From: an uncultured Cohaesibacter sp.
Lineage (GTDB): Bacteria; Pseudomonadota; Alphaproteobacteria; Rhizobiales; Cohaesibacteraceae
Direction of reading: 5' to 3'
NCBI RefSeq assembly: GCF_963682185.1
Contig: NZ_OY821667.1
Location: 372,001 to 436,000, forward strand
DNA length: 64,000 nucleotides
Notes under the pieces: generated by a model
Seen by the model: the letters and a program-made list of their open reading frames with translations, nothing else
Told to the model about the DNA's origin: nothing
Databases searched by the model: none
Part shown: piece after piece, positions 9,813-19,525 of the stretch
How the letters are laid out: every line of letters begins with the position of its first letter
Numbering within the stretch: the first letter of the stretch is position 1
Position numbers and translations under genes: made by a program

Positions 9813-10279
9813 TATTTCTGTTCTTCTCCGATCAACATCGCGCTTACTTCAGCCTCGGCGACTTTTGCGTCATCTACCTTGGCAATACAAGCAAATTTCC
9901 AGATGTTGGCACGGTTCTTGACCTTTTGGACGTGAATATGCAGAACGTCTCCCGGAACAACCGGCTTGCGGAACTTGGCCTTTTCAATAGTCATGAAATA
10001 GACAAGGCTTGGTGAGCCCAGATCTTTACGGCTATTGACACAAAGCGCACCAGCCGTTTGGGCCATCGCTTCGATGATCAAAACGCCCGGCATAACTGGC
10101 TGGACAGGAAAATGACCCTGAAAATGTGGCTCGTTGATGGTGACATTCTTCACACCGATACAGCTGTCGTCCCCATCCATATCGATGATGCGATCAATCA
10201 TCAAGAATGGATAGCGATGCGGCAGCAGCTCCAGAACGCGCATGATATCTGCACTATCAAGGGTCTGTTTTTCACTCAT
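9812..10279 (-). CDS. fabZ: 3-hydroxyacyl-ACP dehydratase FabZ
   Basis: This 155-aa hot-dog-fold dehydratase removes water from 3-hydroxyacyl-ACP in fatty acid elongation. The catalytic His is in [14 protein letters not shown] and the catalytic Glu in the following LIIEAMAQ. Length is standard. It competes with LpxA and LpxD for hydroxyacyl-ACP, which makes this operon a branch point between phospholipid and lipid A synthesis. The stop overlaps the lpxA ATG by one base. A 121-nt gap separates it from lpxD; I see no terminator in that gap. Confidence 0.97.
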   Translation of the reverse strand: MSEKQTLDSADIMRVLELLPHRYPFLMIDRIIDMDGDDSCIGVKNVTINEPHFQGHFPVQPVMPGVLIIEAMAQTAGALCVNSRKDLGSPSLVYFMTIEKAKFRKPVVPGDVLHIHVQKVKNRANIWKFACIAKVDDAKVAEAEVSAMLIGEEQK

Positions 10280-10400
10280 AGTTCATTTCCCTTCAACACC
10301 TTGCGAGATCTTTTGCCCGAGATGAAAGACCTCTTAGTGAGCTCTGATCCCAAACCCCGCCCCTATATGGACGTGATCGGCTCACTTTTTGACCGTTAGG

Positions 10401-11441
10401 CTATTTGTTTTTCTCAGCTAAGCGGCTCAGCGCTGTCATTTCGCGGAACCATTGTTTTACCGGTTTTGCTGGTACGCCACCATAGCGACCACCAGCCGGT
10501 ACGTCATCCTTGACCACACTAACAGCGGCAATTTGCGCGCCCATACCAATGGTAATATGGCCAGCAACACCGGTTTGTCCACCAATGGCGACGAAATCTT
10601 CAAGCTTGGAAGATCCGGAAAGACCAACTTGGGAAACAAGCACACAATGACGACCAACTTCAACATTGTGCCCAATCTGGACTTGGTTGTCGATCTTGGT
10701 GCCTTCGCCGATAATGGTATCGCGGTTTGCACCCCGATCAATGGTGCTATTGGCACCAATCTCGACGCGATCCTGAATGATAACGCGGCCAATTTGCGGC
10801 ACCTTCTGGTGCCCGGTCGCACTCATGGAGAAGCCAAAACCATCCTGACCACTGCAAACGCCAGGATGAAGGATCACACTGTCACCGACAAGCGTATGTT
10901 GGAGAACACAATTCGCACCAATATGACAGTTGCGGCCAACACGCACGCCCTGCCCTATGACAGCCCCGGCACCAATTGTGCTACCGGCCCCGATCTCTGC
11001 ATTGGCCCCAACGCTCACACCCGGCTCGATACAAACGCCAGGTTCGACCTTGGCAGAAGGATGAATATAGGCCGCCTGCGAAATGCCGCCGTCTGTTTCG
11101 AAATAAGCCATAGGCACAGCGGCCTCAGGATAGAAAGCAGCAGAGACCTCAGAGAAGGACCGATAAGGGTTTTTCGATTCCAGAACAACAACCCCGTCAG
11201 GCACCCGCTCATGATATCGCTTAGCGCAAATCACAGCGCTTGCTGTCGTCTTTTCCAACTGCCCCACATATTTGGGATTGTCGAGAAAGGTAACGTGCCC
11301 CTTGGCTGCGGTGTCAATTGGAGCAACGTCACTGATTTGCATATCGCCATCCGCATCATCAGGCAAGTCAGCCCCAATCAGCTCTGCGATTGCTTTAAGG
11401 GAGAGGGTTTCGATTTTGGAAAAAAAAGCAGCGTCGGTCAT
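10401..11441 (-). CDS. lpxD: UDP-3-O-acylglucosamine N-acyltransferase LpxD
   Basis: This 346-aa trimeric enzyme adds the second hydroxyacyl chain, on the 2-amino group, to form UDP-2,3-diacylglucosamine. The N-terminal uridine-binding domain (about 1-105) contains FLDNPKYVGQL. A long left-handed beta helix of hexapeptide repeats follows, with the catalytic His in the region around QIGHNVEVGRH, and a short C-terminal helix ends the protein. The open frame extends to an ATG at 11471, but that ATG is the loop of the bamA terminator hairpin. The ATG at 11441, starting MTDAAFF, is therefore preferred. The ribosome binding site is weak. Because the terminator lies between bamA and lpxD, the lpx genes depend on read-through or on their own promoter. 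Confidence 0.95.
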   Translation of the reverse strand: MTDAAFFSKIETLSLKAIAELIGADLPDDADGDMQISDVAPIDTAAKGHVTFLDNPKYVGQLEKTTASAVICAKRYHERVPDGVVVLESKNPYRSFSEVSAAFYPEAAVPMAYFETDGGISQAAYIHPSAKVEPGVCIEPGVSVGANAEIGAGSTIGAGAVIGQGVRVGRNCHIGANCVLQHTLVGDSVILHPGVCSGQDGFGFSMSATGHQKVPQIGRVIIQDRVEIGANSTIDRGANRDTIIGEGTKIDNQVQIGHNVEVGRHCVLVSQVGLSGSSKLEDFVAIGGQTGVAGHITIGMGAQIAAVSVVKDDVPAGGRYGGVPAKPVKQWFREMTALSRLAEKNK

Positions 11442-11451
11442 GATAGCTTTC

Positions 11452-11484
11452 AAAAAAAAGCCGCCGCCCATAAGAGCAGCGGCT
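11452..11484 (-). terminator. Intrinsic terminator between bamA and lpxD
   Basis: On the minus strand a 10-bp stem, GCCGCTGCTC pairing with GGGCGGCGGC and including two G-U pairs, closes a TTAT loop and is followed by eight T residues. It lies 24 nt after the bamA stop and immediately upstream of the lpxD start. It would separate or attenuate transcription between the bamA and lpx halves of the block. Confidence 0.85.
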
Positions 11485-11507
11485 TTGTACTGTGTTTCTA
11501 GTCAGTC

Positions 11508-13841
11508 TTAGAAGGAAGACGCAGCGCCGAAGCGAATAACCTGCGTTTCATCATAATCTTCTTTGGTCAGAGCGTAACCATAATCAAGGCGCAGTCGACC
11601 AAACGGGCTTGCCCAAATGATACCAGCGCCAATAGATGAACGAATGCTATGATCATCATAGTAGGTACCGGTCGCGTCTGACCCAAACAGCGTACCTGCG
11701 TCCGCAAAGACCGAACCACTCAAACCAACACTATCCAGATAAGGCAACGGGAACTGCATTTCGGCTGTTGCATTGACATAGGTCTTGCCGCCCAATGCTT
11801 CGCCTGAGGCAATATCACGCGGACCGTAGCCATAAGAAGCGAAGCCGCGAACGGTTTCACCACCCTGATTGAAGGCATCAAGCAAGCGAACATCATCACC
11901 ACCGAATCCTTGGATATGCCCGGCGCCAACGCGCAGCATGCCAACCAGGCTCCAAGCAGGATAAAGCTCATGATAGTAACGAGCATCCACCGTAGACTTG
12001 ATGAAGCGAACATCCCCGCCTACACCAGCAAATTCCTGACTGAATTTGCCATAGATACCGCTGGTCGGTGCCGTCATGCTATCGAGGCTATTATAGACGA
12101 GGCTATAGCCAACTGAAGACTTAATGGTTGCCCCTTCGTCCTGAGCCTGCTCGATTGCAGGAGCGGCGGTCGAGGTACCATAGTCGTCATAGTTAGAAAT
12201 TTCCTTCTGTTCCAATGTATAGAACGGGTTGAAGGAGATTTCTTCGGTGATTGGCAGGCCAAACCGGATTGTTCCGCCGTCGCGCTTATAGTCATAATCG
12301 CGATAATCATTGTCTTCATAGGTTGAATGGAACAGGTCAAACCCTGCAGCCATCCGACGTCCCAAGAAATAAGGCTCGGTGAAGGACAGGGTATAGGACT
12401 GCTTGGAAGCGCCACCGGAAGCAGAAACTTTAAGATACTGACCGCGCCCCATGAAGTTCTTTTCAGACACTGAAACGTCAGCGATAAAGCCATCGCTGGT
12501 AGAATAACCACCGCCCAAGGTAACTGCGCCCGTGCCCTTTTCGACCACATCAACATTCAGAACCACACGGTCAGCTGTCGTGCCTGGAGCCGTTGTAACG
12601 GCAACTTTTTCGAAGAAGCCAAGCGCATCAAGACGACGCTTCGCACGATCAAGCAGCACGCGGTTGAAGGCATCGCCTTCAGCCATATCGAATTCACGAC
12701 GAATGACATAATCGCGCGTACGGGTGTTACCGCGAATATTGATCCGTTCAACATAAGCGCGGTTACCTTCATCAACCTGATAGACAAGATTGATGATCTT
12801 ATTTTCATAGTCACGATCAGCGCGTGGTGTCACGCGAGCGAAGGCATAACCAGACTTGGAAATCTCGATCGTCATGTCTTCCAGAGACTTGGAAACAGCA
12901 TCAACGCTGTAAACATCACCGGAATCGGTATGAACCTGACTGCGCAGCGCTTCACCATCCACTTCAGGAACAGCGCTATCCACTTCCACGTCGCCAATAC
13001 GATACTGTTCGCCTTCATCAACGGTGATGGTCACAAAGAACTTGTTCCGCTCACGATCGAGATCAGCAACAGAGGAAACAACGCGAAAATCGGCATAACC
13101 ATGGTTCAGATAGAACTGGCGCAAACGTTCTTCGTCTGCAGCCAAGCGGTCTGCATCATACACATCGTTGGTCAGCAACCAGCTCAACCAGCCGGATTCC
13201 TTCGTCGTCAAAACATTCTGCAGACGGGAATCACCAAACGCCTTGTTACCGAGAATAGAAACCTTGGCAACCGACGTCTTGGCACCTTCTGTGATCTCAA
13301 ACACGAGATCTGCGCGATTGCGCCCCAAATCGATAACCTTCGGCTCAACACGAGCGCCAAAGCGACCAGCGCGACGATAGGCTTCCAGAATACGCTGAAC
13401 GTCTGTCTGAATGCGGTTGTCGCTAAGAATTCCGCGGCTCTTGGAAGTCACCACGGTTTCAAGCTGCTTGTCTTTAACGCGTTTGTTGCCTTCGAAGGAA
13501 ATGCGGTTGATCACCGCGTTTTCCTGAACATCGACAACGAGCGAAGAACCGCTCAAGCGGATGTCGACATCCTTAAACAGGCCTGTCTGATAGAGAGCCT
13601 TGAGTGACTCATCGATATCGTAAGCACTGGATCGTTGCCCCGGCTTAATCACGACGTAAGACCGGATGGTGTCATCCGATACGCGCGCATTGCCTTTTAC
13701 AACGACTTGACTGACCGTTTGTGCAAAAGCCGGACTGATTGCAAAAATATCTACAGGACCGAGCGGCGCTCCCGCACACATAACGGTTGCTAGTGCCGCT
13801 TTCCATGCGATGGTCTTAATTTTCTTCATCAGCCCCAACAC
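11508..13841 (-). CDS. bamA: Outer-membrane protein assembly factor BamA
   Basis: This 777-aa Omp85 protein is the core of the BAM complex, which folds and inserts beta-barrel proteins into the outer membrane. A signal peptide ends near the SPAFA-QT site (about residue 41). Five POTRA repeats span about 42-440, starting SQVVVKGNARVSDDTIRSYV, and a C-terminal 16-strand beta barrel ends with Phe, as usual for outer-membrane barrels. Near the barrel end the GRLRLDYGYAL motif is typical. The longest start is GTG 13841; the internal ATG 13829 (MKKIK) would give a cleaner signal peptide, and both lack a strong ribosome binding site. It follows rseP after a 207-bp gap that may hold its own promoter. 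Confidence 0.97.
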   Translation of the reverse strand: MLGLMKKIKTIAWKAALATVMCAGAPLGPVDIFAISPAFAQTVSQVVVKGNARVSDDTIRSYVVIKPGQRSSAYDIDESLKALYQTGLFKDVDIRLSGSSLVVDVQENAVINRISFEGNKRVKDKQLETVVTSKSRGILSDNRIQTDVQRILEAYRRAGRFGARVEPKVIDLGRNRADLVFEITEGAKTSVAKVSILGNKAFGDSRLQNVLTTKESGWLSWLLTNDVYDADRLAADEERLRQFYLNHGYADFRVVSSVADLDRERNKFFVTITVDEGEQYRIGDVEVDSAVPEVDGEALRSQVHTDSGDVYSVDAVSKSLEDMTIEISKSGYAFARVTPRADRDYENKIINLVYQVDEGNRAYVERINIRGNTRTRDYVIRREFDMAEGDAFNRVLLDRAKRRLDALGFFEKVAVTTAPGTTADRVVLNVDVVEKGTGAVTLGGGYSTSDGFIADVSVSEKNFMGRGQYLKVSASGGASKQSYTLSFTEPYFLGRRMAAGFDLFHSTYEDNDYRDYDYKRDGGTIRFGLPITEEISFNPFYTLEQKEISNYDDYGTSTAAPAIEQAQDEGATIKSSVGYSLVYNSLDSMTAPTSGIYGKFSQEFAGVGGDVRFIKSTVDARYYHELYPAWSLVGMLRVGAGHIQGFGGDDVRLLDAFNQGGETVRGFASYGYGPRDIASGEALGGKTYVNATAEMQFPLPYLDSVGLSGSVFADAGTLFGSDATGTYYDDHSIRSSIGAGIIWASPFGRLRLDYGYALTKEDYDETQVIRFGAASSF

Positions 13842-14048
13842 TCTTTTCTAAATCATCAAATTCGATTTGGACACAAATTGTCCCTGAAATGGAATCTTTA
13901 TGCCTAAGAAGGTTTTACCTTGAATCGCATAAGGATCAACCCCCGAACACATCTAACTTCAACAAAGATAACATTCAGTTGCCCATAAGCCACAAATTTC
14001 TGCGAAAATCACTATAATTATTTTCCCCGAGGAAAATTATCTACATCC

Positions 14049-15197
14049 CTAATTTGACAGGAAAATATGTGTGATATCGTTAAAGGTGGCAAATATCATC
14101 AATGAGAAGACCAGCGCCAAGCCGATCCGGAACCCAAGCTCCTGACTCTTTGGTGACAATGGTTTGCCCCGAATGCCCTCCAGCGCATAAAATACAAGAT
14201 GCCCCCCGTCCAGCATTGGTATCGGGAACAAATTGAGCAATCCGATACTGACCGAAAGGATCGCGGCAAGATTGAACAGAGCGACGATTCCCAAGGTTGC
14301 CACCTGTCCGGAAACCTGGGCAACGCGGATCGGACCGCCCAATTGGTCAGCATCCTCCTTGCCCACAAAGATACGCCCGACATAGCCAAGCGTACGATCA
14401 ATGATTGAATAGGTTTCGGTTACACCGCCCCAAGCGGCTTGCAGCGGCCCATAGCTTTTGCGGATTACATCCTCAGGACGCGCTTCGTGTCGAATGCCCA
14501 GAACGCCGATTTTCTGCTTGTTACCAAACTGATCAGTAATTTCGGTACGGCGTGGGGTTGTCATCAACGAGATTTCCTCGCCGTTACGGTCCACCAAGAT
14601 ATTGAGCGCATCACCAGAGCTGAGAGCAACGATGCCCTGAACATCCGAGAATGACTTGATTTCATGCCCGTCGATAGACAGCATAATGTCACCGACTTCG
14701 AACCCGGCTTCTGCGGCAGCACTTTGCGGCACAACGGAATCGACCCGCGCAGGCGTAATCGCCTTGCCATAGAAAAACAGCAGCATACCAAAGATGACGA
14801 TAGAGAGCAGGAAGTTGGCAAAAGGTCCGGCCGCCACGATGGCTGCCCGTGCCCAAAGGGATTTCGAGTGCAGAGACCCTTCCCTGTCATCCTCGCCTTG
14901 GCTTTCCATGGCCTCTTGATCCGGCACGCTTGCCGCATTTTCGTCGCCAAGAAACTTCACGAATCCCCCCAAAGGGATTGCGGAAATCTTCCAGCGGGTG
15001 CCATGCTTGTCATAAAATCCAAACAGCTCTTTGCCGAAGCCGATGGAGAATTCGCTGATGGTTACGCCACACCAGCGCGCCACCATGAAGTGGCCAAGCT
15101 CATGAAAGAACACGACAATCATGAGCACAAAGAGCGCAGGAATGACATAGCCGAGCAAGCCTGTACCGGCAGAAAAGATGCTCTGAAGGATTTCCAT
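14049..15197 (-). CDS. rseP: Site-2 intramembrane metalloprotease RseP
   Basis: This 382-aa S2P-family zinc metalloprotease cuts membrane-embedded substrates, classically the anti-sigma factor RseA in the envelope stress response, and clears signal peptide remnants. The HExxH motif is FFHELGHF in the first membrane segment and the third zinc ligand lies in the LDGGHL motif. One PDZ domain occupies roughly residues 125-210. The family usually has four membrane segments. The ATG at 15197 has GGAG 6-7 nt upstream; the longer frame from GTG 15209 would include that ribosome binding site and is rejected. It precedes bamA, a conserved pairing for outer-membrane quality control. The local substrate is not known. 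Confidence 0.95.
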   Translation of the reverse strand: MEILQSIFSAGTGLLGYVIPALFVLMIVVFFHELGHFMVARWCGVTISEFSIGFGKELFGFYDKHGTRWKISAIPLGGFVKFLGDENAASVPDQEAMESQGEDDREGSLHSKSLWARAAIVAAGPFANFLLSIVIFGMLLFFYGKAITPARVDSVVPQSAAAEAGFEVGDIMLSIDGHEIKSFSDVQGIVALSSGDALNILVDRNGEEISLMTTPRRTEITDQFGNKQKIGVLGIRHEARPEDVIRKSYGPLQAAWGGVTETYSIIDRTLGYVGRIFVGKEDADQLGGPIRVAQVSGQVATLGIVALFNLAAILSVSIGLLNLFPIPMLDGGHLVFYALEGIRGKPLSPKSQELGFRIGLALVFSLMIFATFNDITHIFLSN

Positions 15198-15331
15198 TAA
15201 AGTCTCCACATTTCCTGAACGCTAGCGTAGCGGTGATCCTCTAAAGAAGGCTTAAATAGGGTGAAAATATGGAGAGATCAACAGGTCCCGCTGGACCTGC
15301 CTCTCAATATTAAGACGGAAAGCAGCTACGA

Positions 15332-16228
15332 CTAGTCATCCAGCATGGCAAGAAAACGCCCGGCAGACTCCAACGCCTTATAACTAGGATCGTAATATTT
15401 GCTGTAGTGAATGAATCCATGCACGGCGCTTTTATAGACATCATAATAGTGCTTTACGCCCGCCTCCATCAATTTGCCCGCCAGCCAGCGACTATCGTCG
15501 GCCAGACAATCGCATTCCGCCTCGCACAAATAGACCGGCGGCAAATCATGCATTTCAGCATCTGTCAGATCTGCATAGGTCGGGTCGGCATCGTCTGGCA
15601 GATAGAAGTTCCACAAGGCCCGCATCCATGCAGTGGCGAGCCCATTGCTACCATCCCCATAAGCTTTGTGAGACCGCGTATCATACAGGCGACGATAGCA
15701 TCCATAATATAGAAGCAGAGCAATAATGCGCACCGGCTTCTTCTCATCACGCAAGCGCAGCGCAGCAGCGAGCGCCAGATTGGCCCCGGCACTATCCCCC
15801 GCCAATGCAATTTCACAATTCTCCTCGGCGGCAATTTTTTCGATCTTTGCACATACCGCATCAATCGCAACTGGATGGGTATACTCTGGAGCCAAAGGAT
15901 AGCTAAGGCCAAACACTTCGCGCTCGGACAATACGGCAAGATCTGCCATGGCGCTGGCATGAGTGATGACATTGCAATTGCGCCACCCGCCACCATGAAT
16001 ATAAAGGATCAGCTTGCGCGGTCCGGCCTTGATTGTTTCGGGAGTGAATCGTCTACCGAAGTCCGTATCAACAATCGTGATTTTATCGTCATGACGCCCG
16101 ACGAGCGACCGACGCACATCGGTATATTTCTCACGCGAGACCTCAAGAGGCTCATTGGCATCCGGATCTGGGAAATAGGAAAAACGTGCAGCATATTCCT
16201 GCAAGGCTTTATCGGGTTTACCAACCAT
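15332..16228 (-). CDS. Alpha/beta hydrolase fold-3 (HSL-family) esterase
   Basis: This 298-aa protein looks like a cytoplasmic carboxylesterase of the hormone-sensitive-lipase/arylacetamide deacetylase family. The oxyanion-hole motif HGGGW is followed by the nucleophile elbow GDSAGAN, an acidic residue near CDCLADDS and a catalytic His in HGFIH, giving a complete Ser-Asp-His triad. No signal peptide is seen. The ATG at 16228 has GGAG 8 nt upstream and is preferred over the GTG at 16270. It lies between dxr and rseP, genes that are usually adjacent in Rhizobiales, with gaps of 122 and 134 bp, so it looks like a lineage-specific insertion. The substrate cannot be inferred; acyl esters or formylkynurenine-like compounds are possible. 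Confidence 0.85.
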   Translation of the reverse strand: MVGKPDKALQEYAARFSYFPDPDANEPLEVSREKYTDVRRSLVGRHDDKITIVDTDFGRRFTPETIKAGPRKLILYIHGGGWRNCNVITHASAMADLAVLSEREVFGLSYPLAPEYTHPVAIDAVCAKIEKIAAEENCEIALAGDSAGANLALAAALRLRDEKKPVRIIALLLYYGCYRRLYDTRSHKAYGDGSNGLATAWMRALWNFYLPDDADPTYADLTDAEMHDLPPVYLCEAECDCLADDSRWLAGKLMEAGVKHYYDVYKSAVHGFIHYSKYYDPSYKALESAGRFLAMLDD

Positions 16229-16350
16229 CACAATGACTCCGTCTCTTGCATCTCCCCAAAAGGGAGACACGCAACAATCCGTTTCAAAAACAGCTTTGCC
16301 TTAAGGCCAAAACCTGAGCCAGCCCATAGCCAGCCCACTAGAACCAAAAT

Positions 16351-17559
16351 TCAGCTTACCATCTGCCGTGCAACGCCTCGGGCGGCCTTATCGAGGGCAA
16401 GAACATCGCCGACATCCCTTGCGGCTCCGACTTCACCCCTACGAACAAACTCCGCCATAACCTTTTCGACAAGCTCAGCAATACCGCCAAACGCAATATC
16501 ACCGGCAAGAAAGGCCGCAACAGCAATCTCGTTGGCAGCATTCATGATGTTGGGCAGGCTGTCTCCGGCCTCAAGCGCCTCTTTGGCAAGGCGCAAACAG
16601 GGAAACCGCTCATAGTCCGGCTCTTCAAAGGTAAATTGCCCAATCTCAACAAGAGAAATACGATCTGTATTGGCAGGCGCCCGCTCTGGCCATGCAAGGC
16701 AATGAGCAACCGGAATGCGCATGTCCGGCGCACCGAGCTGCGCAAGCAAAGAACCGTCACTATAGGCCACCATGCCATGAATGATCTGCTGGGGATGGAC
16801 AACGACCTTCAGCTTATCCGCAGAGACCCCATAAAGATGGTGCGCCTCGATCAGCTCCAGCCCCTTGTTCATCATTGACGCACTGTCGATGGTGATCTTA
16901 TTGCCCATGGAAAAATTGGGATGCGCCAAAGCCTGCTCAATCGATGCATTGGCTATGGCATCCTTGCCCCATGTTCGAAAAGGGCCGCCAGACGCGGTCA
17001 ACACAATCTTGGAAATTTCCGCTCGGTTTTCACGCTCATAGACCTGAAACACGGCGCTATGTTCTGAATCGACCGGCAAGATCGGCTTACCGAGCCGCTG
17101 CGTTTCGGCCATCACCAGATCACCCGCGCACACAAGCGCTTCCTTGTTGGCGAGCGCCACCTGATTGCCCGCCTTGAGAGCCGCCAGCGTTGGACAAATG
17201 CCCGCAGCGCCCACAATCGCACCGATCACGATATCAGCAGAACGCCCCGCCGCCTCTTCAACAGCGCTCTGCCCAGCCCCGACTTCAATGTCATGGCCGG
17301 ACAAGGCATCCTTGAGATCGGCGTAAAAGCCTTCATCCGCAACGACTGCAAACCGAGCCCCGGCTTTGACAGCGGCTCGCGCCAGTTTGCCAACATTGCG
17401 ATTGGCAGTCAGCGCATTGACCCGATAGCGATCAGGTGAACCGGCAATGATGTCGAGCGCAGAATCTCCAACCGATCCGCTTGCCCCCAGCACTGAAATG
17501 ATTTTCGGCGTGCCTTCGCTGCCTTGCGCGGAGGAATCAACGGATGAAGTCTTGGACAT
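16351..17559 (-). CDS. dxr: 1-deoxy-D-xylulose 5-phosphate reductoisomerase
   Basis: This 402-aa NADPH-dependent enzyme makes 2-C-methyl-D-erythritol 4-phosphate, the committed step of the MEP route to isoprenoids. The Rossmann motif is VLGASGSVGDSAL. Metal and substrate site residues appear in LPVDSEHSAVFQ and TIDSASMMNKGLELIEAHHL, and the C-terminal helical domain includes MNAANEIAVAAFL. I chose the ATG at 17559 (MSKTSS) because the extra nine residues from 17586 are not family-like. It sits downstream of uppS and cdsA, so isoprenoid supply and undecaprenyl synthesis are genetically linked. The product supports UppS through IPP. Confidence 0.96.
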   Translation of the reverse strand: MSKTSSVDSSAQGSEGTPKIISVLGASGSVGDSALDIIAGSPDRYRVNALTANRNVGKLARAAVKAGARFAVVADEGFYADLKDALSGHDIEVGAGQSAVEEAAGRSADIVIGAIVGAAGICPTLAALKAGNQVALANKEALVCAGDLVMAETQRLGKPILPVDSEHSAVFQVYERENRAEISKIVLTASGGPFRTWGKDAIANASIEQALAHPNFSMGNKITIDSASMMNKGLELIEAHHLYGVSADKLKVVVHPQQIIHGMVAYSDGSLLAQLGAPDMRIPVAHCLAWPERAPANTDRISLVEIGQFTFEEPDYERFPCLRLAKEALEAGDSLPNIMNAANEIAVAAFLAGDIAFGGIAELVEKVMAEFVRRGEVGAARDVGDVLALDKAARGVARQMVS

Positions 17560-17614
17560 AACCCACTCATATTTAGAACAAAACAAAGATTAGGCCCGAA
17601 AGAAACCCAAGGCC

Positions 17615-18526
17615 CTACTGAATCAGAAAACCGGTTGCCACAGAATGAACATCACCAAGGGCAACCCCGATCAGGGCCGCAGCGACGACCGCAAAAAGCA
17701 ACCCATCGACGCGGTCCATGACGCCGCCATGGCCGGGAATGAGAGTGCCGGAATCCTTGACGTCAAACATACGCTTCATTTGTGACTCTGCAAGATCCCC
17801 CACCTGTGAGAGCACAGAAAGTCCACCGAGCAATGCAACCAGCCTCATATCCGGCACAATGCCCAAAAGCACAGCCACGAATGCGGAAAAACCGGTCCCC
17901 AAAACGAGCCCGCCAACGGAACCCGACCATGTCTTTTTGGGAGAGACACGGCGCCACAGCTTTGGCCCGCCGACATATTTACCAACGAAATAGGCCGAAA
18001 CGTCCGTGCCCCAAACCAGCGCGAACAGCACCAAGATGGCTTGCAGACCATAGTCCGGATCTTGCCTGAGCAGAAAGATGGCACCACCAAAAGCAGCGGC
18101 ATAAAGAATACCAAGGCCACACCAGCGCGCAGTCCGATAAGAACAGCGGGCAAAAAACAGGTATCCCGCACCAAATGCGGGGATCGCAAGCCCGGCTTGC
18201 CAGTCTGTGAAATAGAAGCAGAATAGCGAGCCTATAATGACGATATAGCCTGTCAGGGCGGGCGTCTGAGCAGGCGCTTCGCCCACCATGCTCAACCATT
18301 CACGATAAATCAGGATGGTGACAGCCCCAAAGAACAGGGCGAATGCAACACCGCCCCACCATGTAACAGCAAAGGCAGCTGCAGCCAGAATAACACCCGA
18401 CGCAAGTCTGACCATCAGATCAGACCAGAGGCTTGTCTTTTGCGTCTTGTCTTCAGCCTCGCCTGCGGGTTTCTTTAAAGAGTCCAGAACAGCTTCTCCC
18501 GTATAGTTCACGAACCGGTTCGACAC
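17615..18526 (-). CDS. cdsA: Phosphatidate cytidylyltransferase
   Basis: This 303-aa inner-membrane enzyme converts phosphatidic acid and CTP to CDP-diacylglycerol, the precursor of all main phospholipids. About 37 soluble residues precede eight or so membrane helices. The C-terminal family signature SQVGDLAESQMKR followed by HGGVMDRVDGL is clear. The GTG at 18526 begins 10 nt after the uppS stop and gives an N-terminal extension slightly longer than usual. A shorter start such as the ATG near residue 38 cannot be ruled out. Gene order uppS-cdsA-dxr-rseP-bamA is the standard proteobacterial envelope cluster. Confidence 0.94.
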   Translation of the reverse strand: MSNRFVNYTGEAVLDSLKKPAGEAEDKTQKTSLWSDLMVRLASGVILAAAAFAVTWWGGVAFALFFGAVTILIYREWLSMVGEAPAQTPALTGYIVIIGSLFCFYFTDWQAGLAIPAFGAGYLFFARCSYRTARWCGLGILYAAAFGGAIFLLRQDPDYGLQAILVLFALVWGTDVSAYFVGKYVGGPKLWRRVSPKKTWSGSVGGLVLGTGFSAFVAVLLGIVPDMRLVALLGGLSVLSQVGDLAESQMKRMFDVKDSGTLIPGHGGVMDRVDGLLFAVVAAALIGVALGDVHSVATGFLIQ

Positions 18527-18535
18527 ACCGGCATT

Positions 18536-19327
18536 TTACCCGCCTGAGACGAGTGCAGCCTGATTGAGCTCCACATCATCGACACCCACGCGACCAAAGC
18601 GACGATTGCGCCGGCCATATTCCACCAGCGCCAATTCCAATTGCTGCCGATCGAAATCCGGCCAGTAACAATCGACGAAAATGAACTCTGAATAGGCGGC
18701 CTGCCAGAGAAGGAAGTTACTCAACCGTTGCTCGCCGCTGGTGCGCAAAATCACATCAGGATCAGGCACAGAGCCAGTGTAAAGAGATTGAGAAACAAGC
18801 GCTTCATCGATAGCAGAGGCCGTCAGACGCCCCTCTTCGACCTCATGGGCCAAAGATTTCACCATATCGACAATTTCATGCCGGGCGCCATAGTTAAACG
18901 CAATTTGCAACGTCAGGCCGGTATTCTCCTGCGTGCGCCGCTCAGCTTTATCAAGCAACGCGGCAATATCGCGTTCCAGACCGTCGCGACTACCAATCAC
19001 CAGAACCCGCACATTTTGCTTATGCAGGGTGGCCAGGTCCTTGTTAATAAAGAGCTTGAGCAGCCCCAACAAATCGCGAACCTCGGATTGGGGGCGCGAC
19101 CAATTCTCTGAACTGAAAGCAAAGAGCGTCAGATATTCAATATTGAACTCAATAGCATTGGAGACTATTTCACGAACGGCAACAACGCCCTGACGATGGC
19201 CTTGTGTGCGGGTCAGTTTGCGCTCCTGCGCCCACCGACCATTGCCGTCCATTATAACTGCCAAATGGCGAGGTATGGCCATATTTCCTGTAACAGAAGT
19301 GTCCGCATAACGCATTTGGCCAACCAT
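18536..19327 (-). CDS. uppS: Undecaprenyl diphosphate synthase (cis-prenyltransferase)
   Basis: This 263-aa enzyme elongates farnesyl diphosphate with IPP units to the C55 carrier used for peptidoglycan and surface glycans. The motif HLAVIMDGNGRWA holds the catalytic Asp. Later signatures are LTLFAFSSENW and, near the C-terminus, DVILRTSGEQRLSNFLLWQ. The open frame runs upstream to 19483, but the extra 52 residues are unlike the family. The ATG at 19327 (MVGQMRY) follows a GGGAA site; ATG 19282 (MAIPRH) is an alternative and would still hold the active site. It follows frr after about 200 bp. Confidence 0.95.
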   Translation of the reverse strand: MVGQMRYADTSVTGNMAIPRHLAVIMDGNGRWAQERKLTRTQGHRQGVVAVREIVSNAIEFNIEYLTLFAFSSENWSRPQSEVRDLLGLLKLFINKDLATLHKQNVRVLVIGSRDGLERDIAALLDKAERRTQENTGLTLQIAFNYGARHEIVDMVKSLAHEVEEGRLTASAIDEALVSQSLYTGSVPDPDVILRTSGEQRLSNFLLWQAAYSEFIFVDCYWPDFDRQQLELALVEYGRRNRRFGRVGVDDVELNQAALVSGG

Positions 19328-19525
19328 AAATTCCCGTCCCCTTGGTTCCACAACAGCCCGACATGCCCCAAAAATTACGAGTGCATCGCCGGGCCGTTTC
19401 TTGACCTTCAATATGGCGCAAAAGCTGTAACAGCTCCCCAAAGGCGCCCTATCAACCTTTAGCCCACACCAACACGGGAGCATTTCTTCTAAAAAAGGCT
19501 CCGCACCAATGTTTGGTTGATAGAC

